Below are positions 26,001 to 41,000 of a stretch of DNA of 64,000 nt, piece after piece. The notes under the pieces were generated by a model. The model was given only the letters and a program-made list of their open reading frames with translations, was not told where the DNA came from and made no database searches. The position numbers and the translations under genes are program-made. This DNA comes from Panorpa germanica (lineage: Eukaryota; Arthropoda; Insecta; Mecoptera; Panorpidae). How positions within the stretch are numbered: the stretch's first letter is position 1; each line of letters starts with the position of its first letter. Location: positions 11,718,001 to 11,782,000 of the forward strand of contig OY783214.1 in the NCBI GenBank assembly GCA_963678705.1. Reading direction: 5' to 3'.

Positions 26001-29000
26001 TTAAACAATGCGGAACTTACTATTGTGCGAAAATAATAATTAAGATGAATTTATAATTAAATAGGGAACAATGCTAAGAATATTTATACAGGGTGTTCGA
26101 AAAGTAATGAAGTAAGTTTCTATTGTTGCAACAAAAGTTGATAAATGCTTTATTTAATAAAGGTTATACAATCTCTTGGGAAATAATATTAATAATATAT
26201 TTAAACAAAGGATAACATTTGTAACTGTCATATAATTTCTAAGAAGCGACAATACTAATGTAAGCATTTATTACGTTTTTGTTAAGCTTTTAGTAATTTA
26301 CAGCCAGTGTTTTTCTTTAAAACGTCTTTTTAATTTGAAGATTTTAATTAATCACAAGAATCATAAATTGTATTTTACATGTAATGATATGGAAACTAGG
26401 ATTATCAATTGAAAAAGCAATGATATTTGATGGGTGTCATAGACAATGTTGCTCGTCTAAGATTCCCATTATGAGAATTCTTCAAGATGTGTTACACGTG
26501 TTTAAGAGGAACAACGGGACGTGATAGACCATGTAAGCTGTAGGAGAGGGATGTAGAGATATAATTAATAAAGAACGAAACAGAGAGATGGGGGGGGGAG
26601 GTTGATTAAAGGGACTTTAAAATAGAGAATGCAAAGTTTCAGATAAAAGTATAGATACAAAGTAAAATAACTGTGTAAAAGGCACGATAGGTGACTGAAA
26701 GAAATAGGAAAAAAGTAATTAAATAGAAGAAATAGAAGTTACAATAATTCAAGAATAATTAAAATATTACGTCGAAAAAAATGGAGACAACCATTTGGAT
26801 AATAATTTAATTTATTTAAGTAAACTTAGAAGGATTAAAAATAGTTAATACCTATGTAAATACCTATGTTAAAATAGTTTTAGTTTTGTCATGTTACGAA
26901 TGAGTTGCTAAAAGAACTGTAAAGAATTTGTAAAGCTAAAATGCATGCACAATAAACACATGTTATATTATTATAGGTTATTTCAATAAGATGTGTCATT
27001 ATAAGTCAACAGAAAAACGCAATATTTTCGTGAAAAGTGGTGATATTTTTATTTTAATCTAAAGTACAAACTTTAATGGAACACAATATCTACCACAATA
27101 TCGATTGTATGCATATAGTTCAGAAATGGTGCGAAATATATAAATGACTCTTGTTAAAAGACTTTTAACAATGTTATGGAATGTAAACCAAATTACATAG
27201 TTCCAATAATATAAAATTTTAATTAATGCTCACGACTACATAGATCGTCATGCCGTTGGATTAATCCTGGTCCCATTAATTAATTAAATAGCATTCCATT
27301 ATAGTACAAAGTGATAGATAGAATGTGCATTTCAAAGAAAGCAGTTATTGTTGAATTAGAAACAGATGAGCCCATAAAAATGTATATATTGTATAAAGTA
27401 TGTATTATAAAATGCTGATAAATGTAATATATTGGTTTAAGTGCTAATAGCTATTAAAAGTTGATGAACTCAAATTAATATAAAAAAGTACTAAGATATT
27501 TTCATACACTCTGTACCAGTAATGTATTCCATTAACATTTAACACATCACTAACTGTTCCTATTTACCTTGAACGAGTACTCCGACTATTACAACAAGAC
27601 TTTATCTACACTTACTAGGTCAACAGAAGACTCTAGGATTAATGTTAACATTATCGTTCTACTTCAAACTAAACAATCACCTTATCGTAAAACTATTGAA
27701 TTAAATCAATGGCAATAAATTGAAGTCGGAACACAAGTACTTCTTCTACAAGAAACCATAAAATACAAGTAAACTAGAAGAACAAAATTTATTGCAAATC
27801 ATTTTGTAATGTTTTTATTTTCACATTTAAAATAACATATTAAAATTGGTTGGTTAGTTTGTTTAAAACCATCCACGCGTTGTTTTGTAGTTACATATTA
27901 TCATAGACGTCCGTAGAAAATTTACAGTAGGGATATGAGTATTATATATTTGTTTTTTCCGGGGGAGTTTCACAACTCATGGACGCTAATGTGTATATAT
28001 GTTTTACGTATTATATGATAATATTATGTTATTTCCGCTACGTTGAAAATATAATACAAATAATTACATACCGTTAACGCAATTATATTTGAAGTTATAA
28101 TAAAATAATTTAATGTATTTGTTTATATTATGATAAAGAAAAGTAAAATTGTGTTTTGAAAAGGTTGAGTGATATATTATTTTATTTAAATTAAAGCTTA
28201 GCAAAGTTGTACACTTATGTTTATAACAGAGCCGTATTAACATATGTGATCTCTCCAAGATTTTTCTTTATTTTTTACAAACATTAAGGAATTCTGAAGT
28301 GGCTCTATTTGCTATCTATTTTAACAACAAATGTTGACATTAGTTAAAAGTTGAATTATTCAAAATATAGTTTTGTTGTTAGGCAGTGAACTGGGTAAAA
28401 AATTCTATAAAAATACACCGCCTTAGTTTAATCAACCTATTCTAAAATATTCCTGTCTTCGACTAAGAATAAACACCAACCTGGCTCAAAACGAAGTGGA
28501 AGATCTTGAAGACGGATTCTTATTCATAACAGTTTAATTATAAATAACTTAAAACTTATAATTACAGAGCACCACCTTTTAATCTATAAAATTTTTTTTA
28601 TAAATTAAAAATTTGAAAAAGAAACGGATTGGAAGAGTTTCGAATATACGAATAAATATGTACCAGTATGAGATCACCTTATTTAAATTAATTTTTATTT
28701 TACTCCCAATTAAATATCATATACTTTATTAAATTATTATAGATTGTAAATAATTGATTATCACTTAATCTGAATAATCAATTACTATTGACGACATTGC
28801 TCCTATTTTACCCTCTCTTCTTGATTGAATTAGGAATAAGGGTTTTGTGTAATATAATTATGTATTTCAAATTAACATGACATTAATTGAAAATATATGA
28901 AATTAAGGTGACAAGTTTCTTAAACAGGATTTACGAGTATATTGCCAAAGTTTATTATGTGTTTTTTTTATTAAGGAGGTACAGGACGTTAACGTAAATG

Positions 29001-32000
29001 ATGAACACGTTGTAAAATTTAGAGGGTCGATACAAATAGTTAAAATACATGCTGTCTCAAAATTTTAGAGACCTAGGGTTAATAGTTTTCTTTTTATACA
29101 TGATTAAAAATAGTCATTTTCCATACAAATCATAATTTTTCTCAAGCTCAATTTCACCACATAATATAACTTTTAACTATAAAAAAATGGTGACACGGCT
29201 TTCAAAAACTAGGTGTGTATAAAATAATCTTTTCTGTATCTATTGCAAAATGAAAATTATCAAAAGGATACCTATTTACGAAAATATTTAAATAAAACCT
29301 TTAAGAAACAGTAAATGTAGGTTATAAGCCGGCAACGTTGCAAATGCCAATTTGAGCGGGAAATTCAAAATCGAAATAAATGTTATATACAATATAACAA
29401 TTTATTGGTGAAAGAACCAAATTGCGCATGCGTCAACACACGTAAATTTGCAGCGTTGCAAAATTTATTATTCCTTTTTCAAAATATTTAATTTGTATTA
29501 TATTGAATTAATATAAATTTAATATTAATTATAGGTAATTTTTAATTTATTAAACTATTATATGCATAAAAATCATTTTAACAAGCAAAAAGCAGTTTAA
29601 TAGGGAATTGAAAAATTCATTTTCAAAGGAACAGTCCCAATATTTGCTCGTCCCTCATGTACTTCGTATTTTGCATTTCGTATTACCGAGAGATAAACTT
29701 TTTGCATTGACAGATTCACGCTTAGGTTTGCCTGTTGAGGTGGTTTGCTTAGTCAAACCGTTACGTGTAACCCCGCATTAGCGCATACACATATTTACCT
29801 AAGTGAATTGTTGTTCTATGAGACGATGCTCTTAAGAAACATTTGCTTATTTACAGGTTCAATTCAATAACCATTATTATAACATTAATCATCATAATAA
29901 AAACAAACACAATGCATGATAAATAAATTAGAGTTGAACTGCGGTCTGCGAATCCCGTTGACGTATCACGTGACCTACCTTCTTTGATGGATTTGACATT
30001 AGACGGGTGGTATGAAGGTCGTCCGCGTTCAAACTTGCGGAACACGGATCCCTGTAGCGTGATGGGCAGGCGCACAATGGTTGCGTGACGTTCAGGCGGA
30101 CGTACACAGCGTTGCATACCTGACCATGACAACAAATCACATGTTACATACTTCTACATTGTTTATTTATTACATTAAAGCCGAACACAATATTCAGTTG
30201 TGTTTAAAGCCAGGTGCACACTGGAGACATGACCGTCTTAACACAATTTTGTTTCTATCATAGAAGAATTAAACAAACAGAGACATTGTTACAATTTTTG
30301 TAAGATATATTAAGTGCTCATGGCTTGTGAAGAGTCAGTCTGGTTTAAGACAGTTGTGTCTCCAGTGTGCGACCGTTCTAGACATCAGTTTTATTCTATT
30401 AAATTTTCCAAGAACTATTTCAATTTCAATATTTCTTGTGCTACTAATTTGCATACGATTTTTCATATACGAACCCTATATGTTGAAAGGTAGCTTTGAT
30501 CATTTACCAATTTCATAATTTAAGTTAGTAACTAGGACAGGGCGAAAGAGAACACTGCGCATCAACTACTTTTTTATTGTACATCATGTCATTAACATGA
30601 TATAGCTGGATCTTCCTGTAGGTTGAGCACAACTGCTTTTTGAAACATCCTTAAGTATTAAGTATGATTCCCACTCACTGCTCTTATTTAGTATTTTGTA
30701 TTTAATTTAAATTGTTTAGCATATGACATCACGCGTAGTCATTCACAGTACCATTTTTAATTTAATTTATTTTTTACTTTAGTTTTCTTAGTTTTTTTAA
30801 GAACTTTACAAGGTCCAATGTTTTAAATTAAAAATATAAAATTACGAAAAACTATACCACTAAAATCAACAAAAACAATCTGTCAAAATGCAGTAGGATT
30901 TACTTTTAAAAGAAGTTTAATGTTAGTTTTTGAAAAATATAGAAAAGAAAACAATTTCTATTACTAATTGTTATTAAAAATAGTAATTTAATTATTTCAC
31001 ATACAATGAACTGTCAAAATTACTAACGATGCATACGCACTAACTAAATTAACTAAACTTAAATTAAAACACAAATGTAAAAAGGGATGCTTAAACGAGA
31101 ACCTGAAATCTAGACTACAATATTAAATAAAAACAGTAAATTAAATATCAAAACAGTGAGTGGGAATGAGGCTTTAATCAACGTAAACATAATTTCTTTC
31201 AGATTAATATAATTCATCAAAAATTTTAAGTTTTTCCATTTACGTACGAAGAGTGATATGGCAGTAGTCATTATTGGAACTTTTCACAATTATTTAGCAA
31301 AAACGTAATCCTTTTTTAAAACCCTCTCAAAATCTATTGTATCTGGATAATCCAATACCAAACCGGTCTCTGCTGAACAATATAATGAATATGTAGTTAC
31401 GGATCATGACATGAAACTAATTAATCAACCTTTGTTAAATAAAGAACTATTTTTCCCTTGTCCATATGACAATGTACACGTATAGGGTATAATGAGCATC
31501 GTGGCCGCCAAATATTTCCGGCCTCGTTTCTATAACCTAGGAAGTACAATCAGGTCGGAAACTTTTGGCATTTGAATTCATAAATTAATTAGACCACCCC
31601 TTACTATTTACCTGCTGGACGGCACACTCTGGTAGAAGGTAAATATGCTGATTATGCGGGTAATGATGGTACTTTGTTGGTTTAATTAGTGTAGATGTCG
31701 CTCCGGATGGAAGTGATATCGATCCAGAAATCTGTAAGAAGAAAAACATCATTTTAATATATGCGAGATTTACGTACTCATAAGCACAGTCCAGCAATAA
31801 AATATGGTTGCCTGAACGATTTCGTATTTATTGTTTTAAATATTAAATTCATTTTTTTTTTAAGTATATAGCTCAAGAAGCTCAAGTATGTATTTAGCTT
31901 CAAATATGCAGTTTAAAAATCCAATGGCATTTTGCAACTGTTTTGACTAACATAATACTACTGTAATATTTTTCATAAGTTTAATTTTACATTATATGAA

Positions 32001-35000
32001 ACAATTGAAGAAATTCCTATAATTTGATTTTGAAGTTATAATTCAAATTCCGCATCTATAAATTTTCACACAGAGAAATTTACATAAACTGTTCGATTTA
32101 CATGTTTATAAGAGTTTCTAAGATGATAATCTACAAAGATAAAGTAACGGTGAATGTTATCAGCGTATGAATCTATTCGTTCGTTAGAAAATATTCAGAG
32201 TTCCTTATCTGGTATCATATATCTGCCACAGTAAGAGAAGCGTGGGAGTATATGGTGGGGGAAGCGGAGCCGACTGAATGTGGCGTTTAAATGCAAATAA
32301 AACAAATACATATAATTAAATGCAAAACTATGTAATAACTGCAGTACTTACTTAAGGTAAATATATGTTCAAGCTAGTCATTTCTGTTTGTTTGTACGTA
32401 TATAGTCTTTTATATGTTATATGCAAAACTAACTCATTAACTTTCTCATTAAAACGTACCTTATCAACAAGTTATCAAAGGAGCAGTGCTGGGCTGTTGA
32501 AATTATTATGTGAGTTCTTTCGTCCTTTCAATTTTATTGATTCTATTTGCGACTCTTACGTCAGAGATTCCGATATTCAAAGTTTATTTTTCAATCAATT
32601 TCTTATAATCAATCAAGAAAAATACACAACCCAATTATTACGTATACCAATGTTGTGCCAGTAATTAATAATTTAAATGTATTCTATGTTGATTCTGATT
32701 AATACTTGACAATACCTCATTTGTTTACCACCAGTTTCTTCGACACGGATGTTGATATCACATATTGTGCTAATGTAGAACAGTGCCCTTACTTCCTCCT
32801 CTCGTCTTCCCGCCCACCACACTTTATATAATTTCTCCACTTTATTATCACGTTTGTTTACCTACAAACAAAGTATGTTTGAACACCGGCCCCGACAATT
32901 CCCGGCAATACATTATTTACAGGTTAAGCGCTCATTCACATTGAACTTGTAATAAAACAGTAACTATGTTAAGGTCTTATTACATAACTACTTCATAATC
33001 TTCGTAATTAATTTCTATAAGAAAGTTGCTCTCATATACTTTACATTGTTTGTCAATTTATATTAACATTGAGAAAAACGTTGTTTTTATAATGCAAAAT
33101 GTAGAGCGTCGTATTATTCTAGTAGGCGGATATTATATACCTTTTTAAAGTATGTATACTCTGACTCTCTTTATAGAATGGCTTACATAGAGGCTTGCAA
33201 GGTATGCCGCTGCCCATTGTTTTAGGGAACTACGTTACATATTTCAACTTTACATTAAAAATAAATACAAATTGGGATGTTTCCTATATAAACCATATAC
33301 ATTGTTTGCTGCACATGGCATGCTTGCTGCCTTATCACAAAACATTGCTATTCAAAAAGTTTTCTCTTGGCACCTCTGAATTTTTCTTAGAGCGTCGTAA
33401 ATCAGAGCTAATATTCACATATGTTGACAGTTTACGCATTGAAAATCTCGAAGGTACATTGCTTTACACATTGAAATATTCTTATTCTTTAAAAACTGAA
33501 GTAAAAGAAAGCGCAACCAAATATAAAACGATGTCAGCTTTTGCGAAGTTAGTAGAAATTTAATAGTTTAAATTTTACAACTAATAGAAAGTTCGTAAAC
33601 CTTGAAATCGTCAAAGGATTCGTTTGACTGAGAAGCTCATGCGATGAAGACTAGATGAGATTTTCTGATTTCTGTATATTTTAATAGAATAAATAATATC
33701 GTTTAATCACTAACGCATTTGCTCATTATTTTTATATTATTAAAGATTTAATGTTCCTTTTTATAGCTTCTAAATATGATTATGTTCTCCAATGTATTAA
33801 AGAAACACTACAAATACTTTGTTTTTAATTTAATCGTTTTATCTTCTGATTGACTCGATAATTATTTCGTTATAGATGCATTAATAAATACCATCGTCTA
33901 ATATGGTCTCAACACTTGTACAGAATTATTCTCATTACACAGCAAACGCGATATATTATTTACACAAATTTGCAAAGTCATTGCGTTGCAGATAAAGTCA
34001 TGCATAATTTACCGTGTTACATTTATTAAACGGCCTGTACTTAAAACTCTAATACATGCTCATATAAATATACATTACGGATATAAAAAATTGCCATTAA
34101 CAAACACTCAGTATAAACCAAAATGATAAATTATTTTAAATGCTATAGTTAATCTGTATACATTTGTATGCTACTAGGTTTAATAAAATTAAAGCGAACC
34201 AGCGAATTCCTCAGTTGCAGTTTTCTTGGTTTCGCATTCTAAATTACATTTAATAAATAAGCAGAACTGACCCCGCGTTTTGTCGTTATTGCTTCGTGTA
34301 ACATGTGAAATATTAGCTGTCAATTTTTTAGACAAATAAAATCGCGAAATTGAAATCTATCTTTTTACCATATATAATTTAAGATATAAATTTTGTGTGA
34401 TAAGATAGGGTAAAAGCAATTTTCGATAATAAGGAAAAGCGATAGTAGAGGGTCTCGTCAAACTTTTCAGTTTAATTTAGCCCATTCATTGTTATCACAA
34501 TGGATTATATCTGCAATAGATGTACAATGTGAGGCAGTAATGCAGCACGATTTCACATCTTGCTAGCGGGAATGGTGAGGGGTAATGAAATTAGGGGACT
34601 TGACCTTGGACGTATACATAGCTGGAAGTGTTAGTATGACCATGGAGTGTTCATCGAGTAATGTGCACCTCATTTATGTTTAAATAAATCAACTTTTTTT
34701 TAATCTCCAATTTTTCTCATTTTTTTAAATCGTGCTCTTTCAATGCCTCGCCCTGTACTAGTATCTCTACGAATATAAACAATGGGTGCCTCGAGAGAAT
34801 ATTCGCATTATTGTGCAGTTGCTTAAACAATTTTCCTTATGGTTTGTAATTGATGTATTGTTCCATCAACATTATCGAATGATGATAAGCATCATTACAA
34901 TCTGAACTCGCCAAGCAATAACTATCTGCATAACTCATCAGGTAACGTCCAATCCATCAAAGGTTCGTGCTTTACCTATAAAGTAAATGATTACAGCTCT

Positions 35001-38000
35001 AAATCAAATTCACTTAATGAGAAATTACTGAACGCATCTATGAGGCATCTTCCTGACAATATAATTACAGCAGGTTTTCTTCTCGGTCAAAATTGTAGAT
35101 ATTCATAAGTAATGCCATAACAATAGCCCCATCTGTTATCATGAATTACAGTGGGTGGTCGTCTTATTAGACTCAACTTCAAGCATTAACGATTGTGAAT
35201 TTTAAATATTTATAATTAAGCGAAACACTATAGTTTGAAAATGTATAATTATTTGTTAATAAATCGCAATCTTATAGAAGATATTATTAATTGCAGTAGT
35301 TTGATCCACAATTATTAAAAGGACCTACAGTTATAAAAATTAAATTTGCGTGTGATGTCACATTTGATAATTGCCATCTCTTTTACACAACAGTATGCAT
35401 GTATGTGATACGTCATTTAATACTAATTGCTTGTGGTTGTGCATCCCATCAAGTTTTTAATTATGATTGTTGTGAAAAATTAAATATAATCTCGACTACT
35501 CACGAGTCTATTATGTAATACACATATTATGTAATGTTAATAGGCTTTCTTTTAAAAGAAGCTAATAAATTTAGTCACAAAACGTTGTATTTTAGATAAC
35601 AAAATGTTAGATACACCTTATATACACGTAACTGTGTTTACCGGGAGATTACTTCTTTTTTATGAAATTATTATTATCTTTGGTTATAAAGAAATAGGGT
35701 CGACAGAATAATCTTCTTTTATGATTCACATATAAATGGTAAGTTCTCAATTCATCCTTATACGCTTGATTTATATATATTCCGAAATACTTTTTTAAAT
35801 CACATCTTGCTTTTATTCTGTGACGCCTGCAATCAGATAAATACTACCGTAATAACTTTGAAAAGGTCTACAGGCTCTTTGTTTTTAACCTTTGGAACAT
35901 TTATTTCTCGAACTGTCTCATATTATATGTAGTGTATTCTATTTCTATTTAATAGTTTCGAATAATTCTGTGATTTTCAACTCCTAAGTGTAAATTTAAT
36001 ATTAACTCTAGATATGGTATGAATACAGGCAGCAATTGCATTATGGTTCACTAAACATTACACTGTTGATACGAAGCATTGTTTACTAGTGGTGGAACTA
36101 CCTATCAATACATCGTAGTACTTATAATTATATCGATGTATAGTTATTTATCGATTTTTTGTATTCTATTTTATTATAATTGTTTTGCTTTCCTTAACTT
36201 ATTTGATAATTAAGATCTAAATTAATCTTACATTAAATCTATTTAACCTCTAAATTAATCTTCCATCGATTCTTCTCCTTTTTTCTCTTATTTTCTCTTT
36301 TACTTCTTTTACTACAAAAAATTAAAATATGTATAGCAAAGTAAGTAAAAATGTAAGTAATTTTAACAAAATGACAAATATTATTAATTTTTGTATTGAA
36401 TATTTTATATTTTTATTAGTTTGAAGTTCATTAATATTTCAGAACAAGTTTCATTGCTTTTGTGAAGAAAAGCAAAATAAATTTGGTTAATCCATAGAAA
36501 TAAAATTGAAAAAAGAAAAAGTATAAATATGTTTGTTTTTTTTTAAAAGTTTAATTGTTAATAAAGTTTTGTGTGCACATGATAATAACCTCAGATATTG
36601 AGACCAGGACATCATAAAAACATAGTTCTTGTTCAAGATAGAACCCAGCATCGGAAATAGGCTAATGGTAAATACATTTTTACACCTTTGTATAACAAGT
36701 AACAATATCTAAATAACAATAATCGCAAATAATGCTAAAATAGGAATTGTTTGAAATAACAATCGTGATTTTTGTATGTTATTCGTGATGAATATAGTCG
36801 TCACAGGAAAAAATACGATGATATTCGACATAAACATCGTTAAACTTTAATCAACGTTTTAACACCACTATGCACTTAAGGCTCGATAGATACTCATAGA
36901 ACTACTCGTGGGTAATGGATAGGTTCGATATTATATGCATCACCGATCTCAGCCTGTAGATAAATAATCAACGTTGAACAGAGGATATGAAGATACGATC
37001 TAACGGCCAGGCCAAACGAAGACGTTTGAATTCCGATAAATCTATAGAAAGGAAAGAAACCGCAACATGTTTAAACAGGAAGATAGCATATCCTGCCTAT
37101 TGTTCATAATAAAAATTAAAATGTTGTAATCGTATATAATTATAAATCGAATTGTATATTATTTGCAATTATTTTTGCAATAATAGTATTTAGAAAAAGT
37201 AAAAGGGTTATAACGGATTTTGTAGATTGGGGAAGTATAGTTTTATGTCGGCAGTTCACTCTCGGCGAGACATTTGCCAAAACATTTTCTCAAGTCTCGT
37301 ATATTTTGACTTGTGTCAAAAGACTGATCATAAACCGAGGCAAACCAACGCAAGGCGAAAACTACACTACACACTCGATCATTATACATAAAATGTAAAA
37401 ATGTATCTAAGCACAAAATGTAAACTCAAAATGTAAACTCAAATTTAACGTGATATTTTTTCTTTCTTTTTTAAATGCATGAACTTTCGATAGTTATTAG
37501 TACTTAAGGTGAAACATTACTTCATGGTTATATAGTGAGATATAGATGGCAACAGTGTTCTTAACTAAAATGACAATCGATTTGCAACTTTGTTCTAGTA
37601 TTCAATGTTTTCAAATATAAAAACGTAAGTAACTTTGCACACGATTGAGCTATTTAAACCATATAAACTTTAGGAGTCAGATAAATGTTCAAACTTTGTT
37701 TATAAATAGTATATCAATATCATTAATGAGTAAATCAATTATTTAGAAACATATAGCGTGTTGAAAATCAAATTTCTTACATTTATAAACATTTGTATTA
37801 CATAATTTATAGTTTATAGATATTTAAAATATAGAGACTAAATTAGATTCATTGATAAAGTCAACAAAGTTTTTTTAGACTTTTTTTCTGCTTTAAAATA
37901 TCTGCTTAAGTCTTCAAGCATATTACAGTTTTGTTTGTGTGATGAGTACTTGTAGCATTGAAGAATAATTTGATTTACTATTAGTGAGCTCTAACATTGT

Positions 38001-41000
38001 TCCCAGATTGTTTGTTTTCCTTTCAATAATATGTATGAGTAACATTTGTATGATCTATCATGAGTTACGTTTTATTATTAACCGAAGTTCATCATAATTC
38101 TCAAGAAATCAAATATTTAACCTTCAAATATCAAATATTGAATTTTCGGCACTTAACCGAAAATGTTCGTACACAAAAGCTAAATATTCGGACTCGAACA
38201 CGCAGGTGTGAACGCTACATAACTCTAATAGCACTACAATGAAGAACACGAGTATTTTATACGAAAATTACATTGCAACTAGTATAATAACTAAAATAGC
38301 TGCCAATGAAATAGTTCATGATGACAAAAAGCGTAAGGTTGGTTCACATCCTGCCACAATGAAGCGCTTCTCACTCTCTGTTCATATTCTAGTATAGTTA
38401 TATGAATTTGAACCTTACTTCGAACGTCGTATTGTAACCTGGTGGCGTTAAAAAGCAGCGGCAGCTGGTGGCGTTATGTGAACTACGTATTTCCTTTTTC
38501 AATTTGGTGGAAGGATTACATCCGGCGTAATGAAAATGTAACGAAGCAAGAACACAAAATGAAGAGGAAAACATAAATGACACAAATAAATACAGATACT
38601 ATACGTTGTAGGATTTATATTATAGAAAGGGGTAAATATAAAAACATACAAAAAATTCTCATCGTTGTCAAGTTCATTAATTTCGATTCCCGAGGGCTGA
38701 AGCTTATTCCTGACTGGGTATTTCAAAATACGAGTATGTAGTATATATTATTTATATTAGTACGAGTATGCATGTTTAATATGAATTGAAAAGCGCTCAT
38801 AGTTTACATAAATACGACGACTTACTCACATTTGCAACATGAATAATTCGAATTGAATACACAAGCTTAAGAAATACGAGTTTTTAACATCTACAAATTC
38901 TCATAAAAGTCTGTAAGGTAAATAAAGTACAAACTATGAAAAAAAAATAATAAAAGAATATATATATATATATATAATATACTGGTATTACCTCCCGTCG
39001 CATAAAGGTCTATATCTACACATCAGTTATCACACGTGACAATCAGTGCCAAGTCGCTTTTAACTGGGAGAAATACTGACTCACTGAGTGTCACTGATAC
39101 TGACAAGTAAGAATAGCTTCATACAAAATGTATGGAACAATATCATATTTCACTGACAGTGAACGGCACGGCACTGGTCGTCACTGATGTGTGTTTGGAA
39201 ACCACAAAAGTATAAAGCTGTGTTACGTCATGAAATGGATTCAGTAGGATTTATACACAAAAGAGATTTAAACATAATAATGTAATCCAGAGATTACGGT
39301 AAATTGAGCATAATACACCTGTAATTACTATTAGTAACTCAGTTAATAACTTCAACGTGTGTATTACGCTTACAACCAGTTTATAAAAGAAACAGCCTGT
39401 TTACACAATGCATAATATATGTGTGAAATGTATTATACTGTATTTTTTTCATTCTTCTTTATTTATAATATAGAACGGTACAATTAGATTCTCATCTGTT
39501 TATTTGTTCAATAAACTGTGAAAATATATATAAATTATTATGAAAAGAGCTGTATCAGAAGTTTTTTGCTGTCATCTCAAATCATATTTTGTTTTATTTT
39601 AAAACAGTTCTGTTTTTCAAAAACAGGCTGTTCAATTGTTCACATTGAACAGACTGGTTTTGTTTTTAGTGTTTTTATGTGTGTCCCCTAAAAATTATAA
39701 ACATGATAAACAACAAATGACAAGCGCAAATGTTTATAAAAAACAAAACTGCGTATTGAAACCAAGCAGACTAAAAAACAACAACAAACGTGTTTTCGTT
39801 TGTTCTTACCGACTCCTGATGGGAATGTGTTTTGTTAACTAAAACAGCAACAAAAGATAAAAATGTTTTGAGAACTGTCTATTTGGTGTCAACATTGGTG
39901 TCTTTGTTCCTGTTTTATTGAACTGTCTTTCTGGTGTTAAACTGGTATAAGAAGTTAAGCATCAATGCCCTCTGGTTGACAGATCTTGTTGATATTTGGC
40001 ATAGTAATTCAGTACTACAAGTGCTACAAACTTATGCCAAAAGATTTCTATAAACTAATTAGCGCGGGTTTTTTACCTCACAACAATCTCGTTGAGCACA
40101 TCTCGTACGTATGAATCAAATTACATTATATACGCACGTATGAAATACAGACTTCGATACAGTGATGTATTAATAAGCATGTACTCATTTCGGTCCTGAT
40201 CATGCTACGTTTAACGACGCCAGCTATTAGTAATTTAAACCGAGTTACGAGTACCATATTTAACATTTTGTATTACTTATATCATTAACAATTACAGATC
40301 AATTTAACAATAGTTTTACAACAAGAAAAGATAACTATTTCAATGTCATTGTCAGATGTTATTTATCTGCTTTCCAAAATTTAAAGAAAAAAACAGTTAT
40401 CTAGAAATTATTGCTACCGCAACATTAAAAATTTACTTTGTTTAAAAGTATGGTGACATTTACTGCAGTTAACAGTGCGTGAAGATGGCATTTAGATTTG
40501 TCATGGCTGTTGAATAAATTTCATGTAATTATTGGGATATGTCTAGTTTGATGAGACCACGAAATAAAAGTTGAAATCTGACAGTTAACCATATTATAAC
40601 CTGTTTAGCTAAATATGTAATTGTTATTATTTAAATCTAAGTAAACTGTCTAATTTTTTATTATTTTTTTTTATTTTGGCTTTCGCTTATTCAACCTTCT
40701 TGCCGTATATTTCACATTAATTGTAATATAGTTATTGTATTATTTTTGTAGATAGTTATAGAGATATGTAAATTTTTTTTTTTTTTTTAATATAGATTTT
40801 TGGGCTTAGTAGGCACGTAGCCTTTTATCGCCCCTAATACTATTCTGTCTTTTCTTATATATTATACCCAGATAACAAGAATGATCTGTTCATGGCAACT
40901 GCAGTTATAAATCTCGGTTTCTCAATCAAAAAAGCGGTGAATATGTAAATTGAATTATCAAAGTTTGAATCAATATACATTGATAACAACCAAACCCAGA

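Larger units (their letters stand above)
24657..29978 (-). other. Intron 3 of the secreted-protein gene
   Basis: 5.3 kb. Holds a purine-rich block, the truncated M1 MITE, a mariner-like end scrap (acagggtgttcgaaaagtaa, 26090-26109) and, near 29330-29465, a weak inverted pair (caacgttgcaaat / caacgctgcaaat). No other exon seen. Confidence 0.6.

Noticed and set aside
32223-32825. Inverted G-rich/C-rich pair (tggtgggggaag / cttcccgcccacca)
   Set aside because: Pairing limited to a short purine-rich core; could be composition alone.
33195-33563. 122-codon plus-strand open frame
   Set aside because: No recognisable motif or family, no conserved-looking core; kept out as chance in AT-rich intron 1, though length is at the edge of what chance gives.
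37230-37375. Inverted-repeat element (agtatagtttt / aaaactacact)
   Set aside because: Only about 11 bp of convincing pairing; too weak to call.
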